This document shows positions 1 through 7,185 of a DNA stretch of 64,000 bases, piece after piece; the first letter of the stretch is position 1, and each line of letters opens with the position of its first letter. The stretch comes from Paenibacillus qinlingensis (GTDB lineage Bacteria > Bacillota > Bacilli > Paenibacillales > NBRC-103111). A program made the position numbers and the translations under genes. The notes beneath the pieces were generated by a model that ran no database searches, was not told the origin of the DNA, and worked only from the letters and a program-made list of their open reading frames with translations. Location of the stretch: positions 434,001 to 498,000 of the forward strand of contig NZ_JABMKY010000001.1 in NCBI RefSeq assembly GCF_013204845.1, written 5' to 3'.

Positions 1-77
1 ACTTCACCAGTTAGAGATTTATTTGAAACGGGAGCAAACTTGTAGTTAGTATCTGTTGATTCATTTGGAGTTTGCAT
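1..77 (-). CDS. oppC: Peptide ABC transporter permease OppC, N-terminal fragment
   Basis: Only the first 25 codons are inside the window. They read MQTPNESTDTNYKFAPVS and onward from an ATG at 75-77, open to the left edge. The start lies 4 bases after the oppB stop and has a purine-rich ribosome binding site (AAGGCGGG) inside the oppB tail. A polar N-terminal tail before the first membrane segment is usual for OppC/DppC permeases, which pair with OppB in the membrane. The assignment rests mainly on operon position (oppA-oppB-oppC), because no diagnostic motif is included. Confidence 0.75.
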   Translation of the reverse strand, partial: MQTPNESTDTNYKFAPVSNKSLTGE

Positions 78-81
78 GAAT

Positions 82-1014
82 TTATTTCCCGCCTTTCCCA
101 AGACGAATTCTAGGGTCTACTAAGCCATATACAACGTCAGTAATAAAGATAACGACAATCAAAATTGCTGAGTAAAATATAGTCAATCCAGAAATCATCG
201 TATAGTCATTCGAATATACAGACGATACAAAATGTTTACCCAAACCTGGTACACTAAAAATTTGTTCAACAACTAACGTACCTGTGATGACGTTTACAAA
301 TATTGGGCCGATGATCGTGATAACCGGCAATATCGCATTACGAATTGTATGCTTAACTACAACTGTCAAAGTTGACAAACCTTTTGATTTCGCTGTTTTA
401 ATATAATCTTGATTCAATACATCTAACATGGAAGTACGCATCAACCGAGCAAGAATCGCAATGGTACCGAAGGACAAAGCAATAGCTGGTAATACCTTGT
501 ATTCAGGACCTTTCCATAAACCAGCAGGCAAAATTCCCCACTTCACACCTACATAATAGGAAAGCATTGGCCCAAGTACGAAAGATGGAATGGAAACACC
601 TAGGATCGCAATGAACATAGCTGTGTAATCGCCAACTTTATTATGTTTCAAGGCTGCAATAATTCCTAAAGTTAAACCAACTACAATTGCGATTACAATT
701 GAAATCAATCCAAGTTCTAAGGATGATGGGAAAGCTTGTTTGATAATATCTGTAACTTTGTGAGCAGGGAATTGAAAGGAAGCTCCTAGATCGCCATGGA
801 TGATATTGTTCATGAATGTCAAGTATTGTTCCCACAATGGCTTATCTAAACCGTATTGCTTCATCAACATATCTCTCGTAGCTTTCGGAATCTTCTCAGC
901 GCCTTCTCCTAGTGGATTACCTGGCAAGTTTTTCATCAGAACGAAAGTAAATGTTGCGATTAGCCATAACGTAATAAGCGCATATAGGAAACGGCGAAGA
1001 ATGAACTTAATCAT
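82..1014 (-). CDS. oppB: Peptide/nickel ABC transporter permease, OppB/DppB type
   Basis: Inner-membrane permease subunit of an oligopeptide or dipeptide ABC importer, forming the channel together with OppC. The 310-residue length is typical. About six membrane segments are visible, starting at residues 9-28, 100-122 and 132-156 and ending at 276-299. The cytoplasmic EAA-type loop that contacts the ATPase lies around residues 204-230 (DYIKTAKSKGL then KHTIRNAILP), and the C-terminus has the family ending DPRIRLG. The ATG follows AAAGGAGGAG. The gene lies 100 bases after the oppA stop and just before oppC. The ATPase subunits (OppD/F) are not in the window; whether the substrate is an oligopeptide, dipeptide or other ligand cannot be read from the permease. 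Confidence 0.93.
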   Translation of the reverse strand: MIKFILRRFLYALITLWLIATFTFVLMKNLPGNPLGEGAEKIPKATRDMLMKQYGLDKPLWEQYLTFMNNIIHGDLGASFQFPAHKVTDIIKQAFPSSLELGLISIVIAIVVGLTLGIIAALKHNKVGDYTAMFIAILGVSIPSFVLGPMLSYYVGVKWGILPAGLWKGPEYKVLPAIALSFGTIAILARLMRTSMLDVLNQDYIKTAKSKGLSTLTVVVKHTIRNAILPVITIIGPIFVNVITGTLVVEQIFSVPGLGKHFVSSVYSNDYTMISGLTIFYSAILIVVIFITDVVYGLVDPRIRLGKGGK

Positions 1015-1052
1015 ATTGCTCCTCCTTTATTAAAATATAAGACAAGAAAGTT

Positions 1053-1091
1053 AGAAGAGGCCGCTCCCACGAGGTGCGAACGGCCCCTTCT
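1053..1091 (-). promoter_or_regulatory. Stable intercistronic hairpin between oppA and oppB
   Basis: Within the 100-base gap, AGAAG-GGCCG pairs with CGGCC-CTTCT and continues inward with CAC/GTG around a small loop. On the transcribed (minus) strand no clean U-tract follows, so it is a better candidate for an RNA-stabilising or partial-termination element than for a full terminator. Such elements are known to keep binding-protein mRNA more abundant than permease mRNA in ABC importer operons. The structure is seen; the role is inferred. Confidence 0.6.
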
Positions 1092-1114
1092 GCTCTAAAC
1101 TACTTTTTTAAAGA

Positions 1115-2797
1115 TTACTTAACTGAAGCCCATTTCAATTCCCACTCTTGACCAAACGACGGAAGAATCAAACCATTAATTGTTGATTTTTTCAGGTACG
1201 CACGAGTACGGAAGTACAATGGAGCTACACCTTGATCATCCATAAGGATTTTCTCAGCTTCAACCAAAGCTTTAGCACGTTTCGTCGTATCTGTTTCTGT
1301 TTGAGCGGACTTCACAAGTTTATCGTACTCTGGATTGCTGTAGTCACCTTCATCAAACTCGCCGCCAGTTACCCACATATCCAAGAACGTCATTGGATCG
1401 TTGTAATCTGCGCCCCATAGGGAAAGAACGATATCGAAATCTTTTTTGGAGGAAAGCTCGATACGCAATGCATGAGGAACTGGGTTCGCTTCAGCTACGT
1501 AACCAAGGTTTTGTTTCCATTGTGCAAGGATAAACTCAAGTGATTTTTTCGCAGTTTCTGTATCATCCGCGTTCACTTTCATTTTTGGAAGTGCAGTTAG
1601 ACCAAGCTCTTTCAAACCTTCTGCAAGCAAAGTTTTTGCTTTAGCAGCATCGAACTTCGGTTGCGTTTCGCCAGCTGTTTTACGGAATTCACCACCAGCA
1701 CCGTCAGAAGTACCACCTGGCACTAGACCAGTGGAAGCAACGGAACCATTAGCAAGAACTGTATCTACATAAGCTTGACGATCGATTGCCATACCAAGTG
1801 CTTGACGAATTTTTTTGTTCGCAAGCGCTGGTTGTTTCTTCACTTGGTACATCAAGTAGGAGTTCGTCAACTCTGGTTTAGGCAGGTTGTCCGGTTTACC
1901 TTTGTACAAAGTCAGTTGATCACGATTGATTTCAGTCAAATCAGCCGCATCAGTTTCATATAGGTTAAGGCCTGTATTTGTGTCTTTAACGATATTGACT
2001 GTTGCTTTTGTTAACTTCACATTTGCAGCATCCCAATATTTTTCATTTTTAACAAGCTCAAGTGTTTGGCCATGATCCCATTTGCTCAAGATGAATGGAC
2101 CTGCACCGATAACTTTGTCAGCTTCAGCGCCGTATTTGTCGCCAGCTTTCGTTACGAAATCTTCACGTTGTGGCAAGAAAGTTCCGAATGCAAGCATTTG
2201 TGTAAAGAATGCAACCGGTTTTTCAAGTTTGATTTCAATTTGCTTGTCGCTGATTGCTTTAACGCCAAGTGCATCTTGTGCTTTTTTAACTTCTTCAGGA
2301 GTTTTCGCTTTAGTAACAGCTTCTCCACCTTTAATCCAAGCTACTACGAAACTATATTGCCCTTTTGTAGCAGGATCCAATGTACGTTTGAAGGAATAAA
2401 TGAAATCTTGTGCTTTTACAGGTTGTCCGTCAGACCAGTTCGCGTTGTCGCGAATATCGATCGTGTACGTTAGACCATCAGGAGAGATTTTAGGCATATC
2501 TTTTGCAAGACCAGCTACTGCTTTGCCGTCTTTATCTGTACGATATAGACCTTCATTAAATGCGCTAATAAAAGTAAAAGCAGCATTTGCAGTTGCTTTG
2601 GAGCTGTCCATAATAGGAGGCTCAGCAGAGAAATTGATTTTAATTTCTTGAGGCTTGTTGGACGCTGGAGCTGAAGTACCTTTAGTACCATCTGTTGGTG
2701 ATACTGCTGGTGTTTCCTCACTTTTGCCACAACCCACTGCTACGCTACCCATAAGCGTTAATGCTACTGCTGTAGTAACCCACTTTGTCGCTTTCAT
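1115..2797 (-). CDS. oppA: Peptide ABC transporter substrate-binding lipoprotein OppA
   Basis: Extracellular solute-binding protein of family 5 (SBP_bac_5), tethered to the membrane as a lipoprotein and delivering peptides to OppBC. The chosen start is the ATG at 2797, preceded by AAAGGAGGAG. It gives 560 residues and a clean lipoprotein signal (MKATKWVTTAVALTL, lipobox VAVGC, modified Cys at residue 23). A longer reading frame exists upstream but lacks a matching ribosome binding site. Typical features are the Ser/Thr/Pro linker after the Cys, the DNANWSDGQPVKAQDF segment and the C-terminal family motifs around YNDPMTFLDMW. It is the first gene of the operon, with its own promoter and paired operator-like sites upstream. 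Confidence 0.93.
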   Translation of the reverse strand: MKATKWVTTAVALTLMGSVAVGCGKSEETPAVSPTDGTKGTSAPASNKPQEIKINFSAEPPIMDSSKATANAAFTFISAFNEGLYRTDKDGKAVAGLAKDMPKISPDGLTYTIDIRDNANWSDGQPVKAQDFIYSFKRTLDPATKGQYSFVVAWIKGGEAVTKAKTPEEVKKAQDALGVKAISDKQIEIKLEKPVAFFTQMLAFGTFLPQREDFVTKAGDKYGAEADKVIGAGPFILSKWDHGQTLELVKNEKYWDAANVKLTKATVNIVKDTNTGLNLYETDAADLTEINRDQLTLYKGKPDNLPKPELTNSYLMYQVKKQPALANKKIRQALGMAIDRQAYVDTVLANGSVASTGLVPGGTSDGAGGEFRKTAGETQPKFDAAKAKTLLAEGLKELGLTALPKMKVNADDTETAKKSLEFILAQWKQNLGYVAEANPVPHALRIELSSKKDFDIVLSLWGADYNDPMTFLDMWVTGGEFDEGDYSNPEYDKLVKSAQTETDTTKRAKALVEAEKILMDDQGVAPLYFRTRAYLKKSTINGLILPSFGQEWELKWASVK

Positions 2798-2937
2798 ATA
2801 AACTCCTCCTTTAAAATATGTATGTCTAGACATCTATGGCTAGGTGTTTTGTTAGTTTTATTAACATAAACCTTACACCTTTAACCCGGAGATCAATGAA
2901 ACCGCTTCTTTAATGTTATATAACTTCACTCGAACCT

Positions 2938-2955
2938 CTGGTAAAAAAATTTACT
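2938..2955 (-). promoter_or_regulatory. Downstream copy of 18-bp operator-like repeat
   Basis: Minus strand reads AGTAAATTTTTTTACCAG, containing the inverted repeat GTAAA-N4-TTTAC. An identical 18-mer occurs 88 bp away at 3026-3043. This copy lies just downstream of the predicted oppA transcription start (about position 2965), where a bound protein would block transcription. The sequence identity is seen; repressor binding is inferred and the regulator is unknown. Confidence 0.55.
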
Positions 2956-2971
2956 AGAGTCTACGCAAGGA

Positions 2972-2999
2972 ATTATAACATAAACGATGAGTTTGTCCA
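2972..2999 (-). promoter_or_regulatory. Predicted sigma-A promoter of the opp operon
   Basis: On the minus strand, TGGACA (2994-2999) and TATAAT (2972-2977) are separated by 16 bp. It gives a leader of roughly 165 nt before oppA. This is the main recognisable content of the 390-base gene-free stretch 2798-3187, together with the two 18-bp repeats that flank it; the rest is AT-rich with nothing else clear. Confidence 0.65.
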
Positions 3000-3025
3000 C
3001 AATTAATTTACCTATGACTAAATAA

Positions 3026-3043
3026 CTGGTAAAAAAATTTACT
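3026..3043 (-). promoter_or_regulatory. Upstream copy of 18-bp operator-like repeat
   Basis: Exact copy, same orientation, of the 18-mer at 2938-2955. It lies about 70 bp upstream of the predicted start site, so the two copies bracket the promoter at a centre-to-centre distance of 88 bp. That geometry is compatible with DNA looping or with combined repression. Confidence 0.55.
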
Positions 3044-3187
3044 CTCACGGTTTTTAATTATACAACCAACGGTTAATAAAATCTAGACGATTTTGTTTGT
3101 TATTTTCTACAAATCTCAAATAAATATTACAAACATCTACTTAATTATTGCCCATAATATCCAAAATCAGGTAACCACATGGAAAAA

Positions 3188-3589
3188 CTATGTTGTAAAA
3201 AGGTAGTTTTTACCTATATGAACGAAAAACAACAGAATATATAAGGCCGACAAGCCTACAAAGCTAAGTCGCCAAACAAGCCTGCCCACTTTGATTAAAT
3301 TAGTTTCCCCTTTCAAATGATTTTGATAACCCCCAATAATACCAAAAGCAATTAATAAGATCAGAACTATTAACCAGAAGCCAAATTGGGTATGAAAAAG
3401 TTTGTTCCACATCAAGGATACAGATCCTAGTAGAAACAAAGTTGTGATATCCATAGTAAAACGTGTGGTCATTTTCTTATCCTTCAGAAATAGAAAGATA
3501 AGGAACCACACTAGAACAAACGTAATAAATGGTGCTACTGCCAACATGGCATATAAGGTAGATAATAGACTAACGAAACTATTCAGCAA
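3188..3589 (-). CDS. DUF3397-like small membrane protein
   Basis: A 133-residue integral membrane protein with four predicted helices (about residues 15-35, 47-60, 70-88 and 110-128) joined by short basic loops. Topology, length and position next to panE match the DUF3397 family of Bacilli as I recall it; the family has no known function. It starts 13 bases downstream of the panE stop and is probably co-transcribed. No catalytic motif is visible. The family call is by resemblance and neighbourhood, not by a search. Confidence 0.7.
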   Translation of the reverse strand: MLNSFVSLLSTLYAMLAVAPFITFVLVWFLIFLFLKDKKMTTRFTMDITTLFLLGSVSLMWNKLFHTQFGFWLIVLILLIAFGIIGGYQNHLKGETNLIKVGRLVWRLSFVGLSALYILLFFVHIGKNYLFTT

Positions 3590-3602
3590 AAAGTTTCACC
3601 TC

Positions 3603-4556
3603 TTAATTTTCTATCGCTTTAATCATTCTATACACCATGCTATTCGCAGGTAGCTCAATGCCCATTTCATTGCCCATCTTCACTAAACTGCCATTTAAAT
3701 AGTCGACTTCCGTATGGCGTGATGCCTCGATATCTTGCAACATCGAGGAATGATTCGTTTTGGTCGACTCACATACAGCCATAATGGTATCCCATAGCTC
3801 AACCGGAAGTTCAACTCCTTTGGCAGCAGCCACATGAAGCGCTTCTTGGTAAAGATCTTGCATAAGAGACAGAGTCCATGTCGAACGGAGTAATTCACCA
3901 TTTTGTACACGTAAAATGGCGGTGAGTGGGTTAATGACCACATTCACAACTAATTTACTCCAGATTCTGACTCCCATATTTTTCGACAATTCCGCACGAA
4001 ATCCTGCTAACTCCAACATCTGCACAATGAAAATATGTTGATTATCTGGGGCAGGAAGATTATTCGGTTCTAACGCCCCTAAATATGTGATACCATGCCC
4101 CGTATGATTGACAGATGTAGGACTAGTTCGCTTAGCCCCTTCAGTTGTTACCGCAAATAAAAGCTTATTCCATCCGATGGCTTGGCCTAATTTCACTTCA
4201 TGACCCATGCCATTTTGAAAACATATTAGGTAAGTGTGACGTGTCATTTGGCTTTGAATATAGTTGATAAGCTCTGATGATATCGCCGTCTGCTTCACCA
4301 TCAGGAAGATATAATCGACTTGTTGCGCAAGTGGAACACTAGCTTCACCCGTCTCTTCGGAATAGCTATGGAATACGATCGGCCTCTCCGCCTTCGCTTC
4401 TAGTGGCTCCATCCCAATGATTTGGATACCAGTCTCCGCCAATTTAATAGCTTGATCTTCAGACCTTGTTACTACTGTTAAATGCGAACAAATAGGGGCA
4501 AGCTTAGCGGCAAAAAGAAGTCCAAGAGAGCCAGCACCGATGATCATAATATGCAT
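3603..4556 (-). CDS. panE: 2-dehydropantoate 2-reductase (ketopantoate reductase)
   Basis: NADPH-dependent reduction of ketopantoate to pantoate, in pantothenate/coenzyme A synthesis. The ATG at 4556 (AAAGGTGG, 7-base spacing) gives 317 residues starting MHIMIIGAGSLGLLFAAKL, which is the N-terminal Rossmann dinucleotide motif. The ApbA/PanE C-terminal helical domain is seen from about residue 175 (WSKLVVNVVINPLTAI, including the conserved Lys and Asn). A further in-frame start 14 codons upstream has no good ribosome binding site. In B. subtilis the related reductase gene ylbQ also lies near ylbO, as here. Members of this family sometimes act on other 2-oxo acids, so the substrate is inferred. 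Confidence 0.88.
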   Translation of the reverse strand: MHIMIIGAGSLGLLFAAKLAPICSHLTVVTRSEDQAIKLAETGIQIIGMEPLEAKAERPIVFHSYSEETGEASVPLAQQVDYIFLMVKQTAISSELINYIQSQMTRHTYLICFQNGMGHEVKLGQAIGWNKLLFAVTTEGAKRTSPTSVNHTGHGITYLGALEPNNLPAPDNQHIFIVQMLELAGFRAELSKNMGVRIWSKLVVNVVINPLTAILRVQNGELLRSTWTLSLMQDLYQEALHVAAAKGVELPVELWDTIMAVCESTKTNHSSMLQDIEASRHTEVDYLNGSLVKMGNEMGIELPANSMVYRMIKAIEN

Positions 4557-4596
4557 GCAATAACCACCTTTATTTATGTACCCACTATTATACAGC

Positions 4597-4638
4597 AAAA
4601 AAGCCGCAAACCAAGGCTCACCTTGATTTGCAGCTTTT
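4597..4638 (-). terminator. Rho-independent terminator after the GerR/RsfA-type gene
   Basis: On the minus strand AAAGC-GCAAAT-CAAGG pairs with CCTTG-GTTTGC-GCTTT around TGAG and is followed by TTTTTT. It separates the regulator gene from panE. Confidence 0.85.
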
Positions 4639-4658
4639 CATTCTAAGCGATTTAATAA

Positions 4659-5312
4659 TTAATCGACTCTTTCCAAATTACCATTTGCATCCATTTTGAA
4701 GCGCGGCTTCTCTTCTTCCTCTTCCTCTACGAGAAAGGCCATTTTCCTGGCACGGTCCATGATTTGAATAAGCGCTTTATAATCATCATTCACGACGCGA
4801 TAATCGGTTTCAACTTCATTTACTTGTTTATTCAGCTTATTATTTTCTCTGCCAAGTCTATCGAGTTCGTCCTCTTTGTCCTGCAGTTCTTTTTCCAACG
4901 TTTTAATATGACGATTCATATCCTGATAGGTACTGCGCCATTGCCGTAAGAAACGAATGACTGCATCGATAGACAGCGTCTCTTCAGTAAACACTTCATT
5001 CTTGCCCGAAGATACATCTGGACTATCAAGTAAACCAATGGATGAAGATCCCGAAATTGAAACAGGTGCATGCTTTTTCAGCTGTGTCCGTTTCTGACGC
5101 TGTGCTTTCGCAATTTGAATGGCTGCTTCATATTTCTTCCGAACAAAGCTGTTCCAGCGAAACCCACATGCGGCCGCTGTTCGTCCAATGCGCTCGCCAA
5201 CTTCCTCAAACGCAGATAATTGTGTACTTCCTTCTCGGATATGACGCAATGTCAACTCCGCTAAAATTAAGTCGTCTTCATCGCTCCAAGCATCTTGTCT
5301 AATTGCCGACAT
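4659..5312 (-). CDS. GerR/RsfA-family sporulation transcription regulator
   Basis: 217 residues. The N-terminus, RQDAWSDEDDLILAE then RHIREGSTQLSAFEEVGERIGRTAAACGFRWNS, is a Myb/SANT-like DNA-binding domain (about residues 5-60) characteristic of the RsfA family. A charged coiled coil follows at about 110-185 and then an acidic patch (VEEEEEE). In B. subtilis this family includes RsfA (prespore, sigma-F/G tuning) and YlbO/GerR (mother cell, sigma-E regulon). The neighbouring panE matches the ylbO-ylbQ arrangement, so GerR is the likelier counterpart, but I leave the symbol open. ATG 5312 follows TTAGGAGG. A terminator follows the gene; a structured region precedes it. Confidence 0.88.
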   Translation of the reverse strand: MSAIRQDAWSDEDDLILAELTLRHIREGSTQLSAFEEVGERIGRTAAACGFRWNSFVRKKYEAAIQIAKAQRQKRTQLKKHAPVSISGSSSIGLLDSPDVSSGKNEVFTEETLSIDAVIRFLRQWRSTYQDMNRHIKTLEKELQDKEDELDRLGRENNKLNKQVNEVETDYRVVNDDYKALIQIMDRARKMAFLVEEEEEEKPRFKMDANGNLERVD

Positions 5313-5332
5313 AAGGCCAAACCTCCTAACAA

Positions 5333-5360
5333 ATTATAGGGATCTTTGGTCCGAGAGCAA
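5333..5360 (-). promoter_or_regulatory. Possible sigma-A-like promoter very close to the GerR/RsfA-type start
   Basis: Minus strand TTGCTC (5355-5360), 16-bp spacer, TATAAT (5333-5338). Transcription would start only about 15 bases before the ATG, and the hairpin cluster at 5344-5397 would then not be transcribed. A sigma-E promoter, expected if this is gerR, was not found. Confidence 0.4.
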
Positions 5361-5397
5361 AGTCTCTCCTTTTCGGGAGCTTTGATTACTGATCAAA
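5344..5397 (-). promoter_or_regulatory. Three overlapping hairpins upstream of the GerR/RsfA-type gene
   Basis: In minus-strand order: hairpin A (TTTGAT-5-ATCAAA, 5397-5381), hairpin B (CAAAG-CTCC / GGAG-CTTTG, 5384-5358) and hairpin C (CTTTG / CAAAG, 5362-5344). B shares one arm with A and the other with C, so A plus C and B exclude each other. Further upstream, AATCAATT (5431-5438) pairs with AATTGATT (5454-5461). The pairings are seen; attenuation or any ligand is speculation. This is part of the 389-base gene-free stretch 5313-5701. Confidence 0.45.
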
Positions 5398-5540
5398 TTC
5401 TCTCCTACCCGCGGATACATCATAAAGAAGAATCAATTAGTCAGACAGGTATCAATTGATTCGTTGCCATTATTACTATTTCTATGCCCGTACTAGAGTT
5501 CATAGAATCTATTTGATACTAAATGGTATTGCCAAATTTT

Positions 5541-5569
5541 TTGACCCTCATACATGGGATTCGTATAAA
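5541..5569 (+). promoter_or_regulatory. Predicted distal promoter of yqgY
   Basis: TTGACC (5541-5546), 17-bp spacer, TATAAA (5564-5569). It would give a leader of about 125 nt before yqgY. Confidence 0.55.
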
Positions 5570-5624
5570 AAGACATACTACGTCTATATGATGAAATGTT
5601 TTCAATTTCGTCACCGTTTGACGG

Positions 5625-5653
5625 TTTACACCAATAAGATCAAACGGTATAAT
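5625..5653 (+). promoter_or_regulatory. Predicted proximal promoter of yqgY
   Basis: TTTACA (5625-5630), 17-bp spacer, TATAAT (5648-5653), with the expected start about 40 bases before the yqgY ATG. Confidence 0.7.
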
Positions 5654-5701
5654 GTGTTGTAGTTATTGTGCAACGTGGTACGAGAGGGGGATGTAACGAG
5701 A

Positions 5702-5932
5702 ATGGATCGCATGTTTCGGGTTCTAGGTTTTTGGACACTTGTTATCGCACTAATGAGCTTAGCTGGCGATATGATACCTATGTCTCTGATTTTCTTTTTT
5801 CAAACTGCCGTATTCGTTATTCTAGGCTATATGCGCTTGTCAGAACGTACTTACATATTGCTGTTCTGGGGATACATGATTATCTCCTTCAGCGGATTTA
5901 CGTATTGGTCATTTTTCAAAATGTCCGTCTAA
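5702..5932 (+). CDS. yqgY: DUF2626 (YqgY-like) small membrane protein
   Basis: A 76-residue membrane protein with three hydrophobic segments. MDRMFRVLGFWTLVIALM and SERTYILLFWGYMIISFSGFT match B. subtilis YqgY/DUF2626 as I know it. The function is unknown. The start at 5702 was chosen because the conserved family begins at MDRM; GAGGGGG lies about 11 bases upstream. An in-frame ATG would add 12 residues unlike the family. The gene stands alone between two promoters and a terminator shared with the convergent methyltransferase gene. Confidence 0.88.
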   Translation: MDRMFRVLGFWTLVIALMSLAGDMIPMSLIFFFQTAVFVILGYMRLSERTYILLFWGYMIISFSGFTYWSFFKMSV

Positions 5933-5946
5933 CGCAGATAACAAAC

Positions 5947-5985
5947 AAAAAGGTGAATCGGCAATTATGCCGGTTCACCTTTTTT
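5947..5985. terminator. Bidirectional terminator, yqgY / methyltransferase
   Basis: AAAAAGGTGAATCGGC pairs with GCCGGTTCACCTTTTTT around ATTAT. It is A-rich on the left and T-rich on the right, so it works in both directions. The last codons of the convergent methyltransferase gene (its stop is at 5965-5967) form part of the stem. Confidence 0.88.
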
Positions 5986-7095
5986 AATGGCAATAAACAC
6001 TTTAAACAATTCACTCATCCCGTCACTCAACAGTAATTGTCGGATTGAACGATTTCTTTTGGACACATCACTAAATGGATTTGGATCAAAATGATTTTGC
6101 AACTTTTCCAATATGCCCTGCTCGACTAAAAACTGACGCTGTGTCTGAAACACATACGGCTCAAATCCCGCGGAAATCGCAGCCTCCTGACACATGCTGA
6201 AATTAACGTGTGCCGTAATGTCCTGATCACCTGGATCAATAAAAGGATTGTCGTGCGCTTCGTGCTTCCGATAGCACATTAATGTCCCCTGATGCCGATG
6301 AGAGGCGTACAATTCCTCCTCTACATCGCCATAGTCAATTGCAATAACGCAACCGCTTCGAATCCGTTCCGAAAGTCGGACATACCAATCTACTGCCTCT
6401 AGATTCCATTCACTCATCTGTCCTTCTTGCCATTGAACTTCTAATGTATTTAGATAGTCTAATATGCGTCCAGGTCGAAGAGGTAACCATTTCTCTTGTA
6501 AATGTGGCTCTTGTTCCTGCCATATCACATAAGATTCATGAAAGACACCTTCTTTGTACTGCAGGCGATGAACCGGGAATGCATCCAGCAATTCATTGGC
6601 CAACACATACACATGATCGCGCGGAGGCTCACTCAACCATGCTGTTTCATCCAAGAAACGTATTCGCTCCACGTGCTCAACAAGCCTTTCTAGTTGCAAT
6701 TGGCGATGATAGGCACTCGATTCAATAAGCGTATACGTCATACATTCATAGACATCGGGGGCAGCCCGCTTCATTTCATCAAGTAATTGGCCTGCCATTC
6801 GCCCATTGCCTCCCCCCCATTCAACGATTTCAAATTGAGTAGGCTGATTGGTTTGAGTTTGCAGATGGTTATATATGAAAGAGGCCACCATTTCGCCCAT
6901 TACGGTCCCTATGGAAGAGCTAGTATAGAAATCTCCTTGTTTCCCTATCTTTATTTGGTCCTTCCGGTAATAACCAACTGTTTCCTGGTATAAGCATATC
7001 TCCATATAGTCTCGAAAGGAGATTCTTTGATCTACAGTCGAACAAATACGTTCCTTCAGTACCGCGACAACGCTAGTAGGCTCTAGTTGATTCAC
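5965..7095 (-). CDS. MidA-type SAM-dependent methyltransferase (DUF185)
   Basis: 376 residues. Recognised as the MidA/NDUFAF7 protein-arginine methyltransferase-like family by the N-terminal ISFRDYMEICLY and YYRKDQIKIGKQGDFYTSS segments and the SAM-binding motif I, IVEWGGGNGRMAGQLL, around residues 88-103. In mitochondria the relative methylates a complex I subunit; the bacterial substrate is unknown. The start is GTG at 7095, with a GGGGG tract 12 bases upstream, so initiation is not strongly defined. The 3' end runs into the terminator shared with yqgY. It is probably monocistronic. Confidence 0.85.
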   Translation of the reverse strand: MNQLEPTSVVAVLKERICSTVDQRISFRDYMEICLYQETVGYYRKDQIKIGKQGDFYTSSSIGTVMGEMVASFIYNHLQTQTNQPTQFEIVEWGGGNGRMAGQLLDEMKRAAPDVYECMTYTLIESSAYHRQLQLERLVEHVERIRFLDETAWLSEPPRDHVYVLANELLDAFPVHRLQYKEGVFHESYVIWQEQEPHLQEKWLPLRPGRILDYLNTLEVQWQEGQMSEWNLEAVDWYVRLSERIRSGCVIAIDYGDVEEELYASHRHQGTLMCYRKHEAHDNPFIDPGDQDITAHVNFSMCQEAAISAGFEPYVFQTQRQFLVEQGILEKLQNHFDPNPFSDVSKRNRSIRQLLLSDGMSELFKVFIAIKKGEPA

Positions 7096-7123
7096 GATTA
7101 TAAAACCCCCATTTCTTTACTTA

Positions 7124-7152
7124 CAGACAAATGAATAGGAAACCCTTATAAT
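7124..7152 (+). promoter_or_regulatory. Predicted promoter of the lipoprotein gene at 7186
   Basis: CAGACA (7124-7129), 17-bp spacer, TATAAT (7147-7152). An AGGAGAG ribosome binding site follows before the ATG. Confidence 0.6.
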
Positions 7153-7185
7153 GAAAAAGGATTATGGAAGGAGAGACAGCCCAGC

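Noticed and set aside
2066-2473. 135-codon plus-strand frame inside oppA
   Set aside because: Antisense to a well-defined gene, with atypical composition and no initiation signals.
5344-5397. Glycine or other known riboswitch before the GerR/RsfA-type gene
   Set aside because: Conserved aptamer sequences of the classes I know are missing; only the overlapping stems remain, so it is reported as an unexplained structure.
5456-5662. Possible small gene before yqgY (68 codons, plus strand)
   Set aside because: It overlaps both yqgY promoters, has no ribosome binding site, and shows no protein-like pattern.
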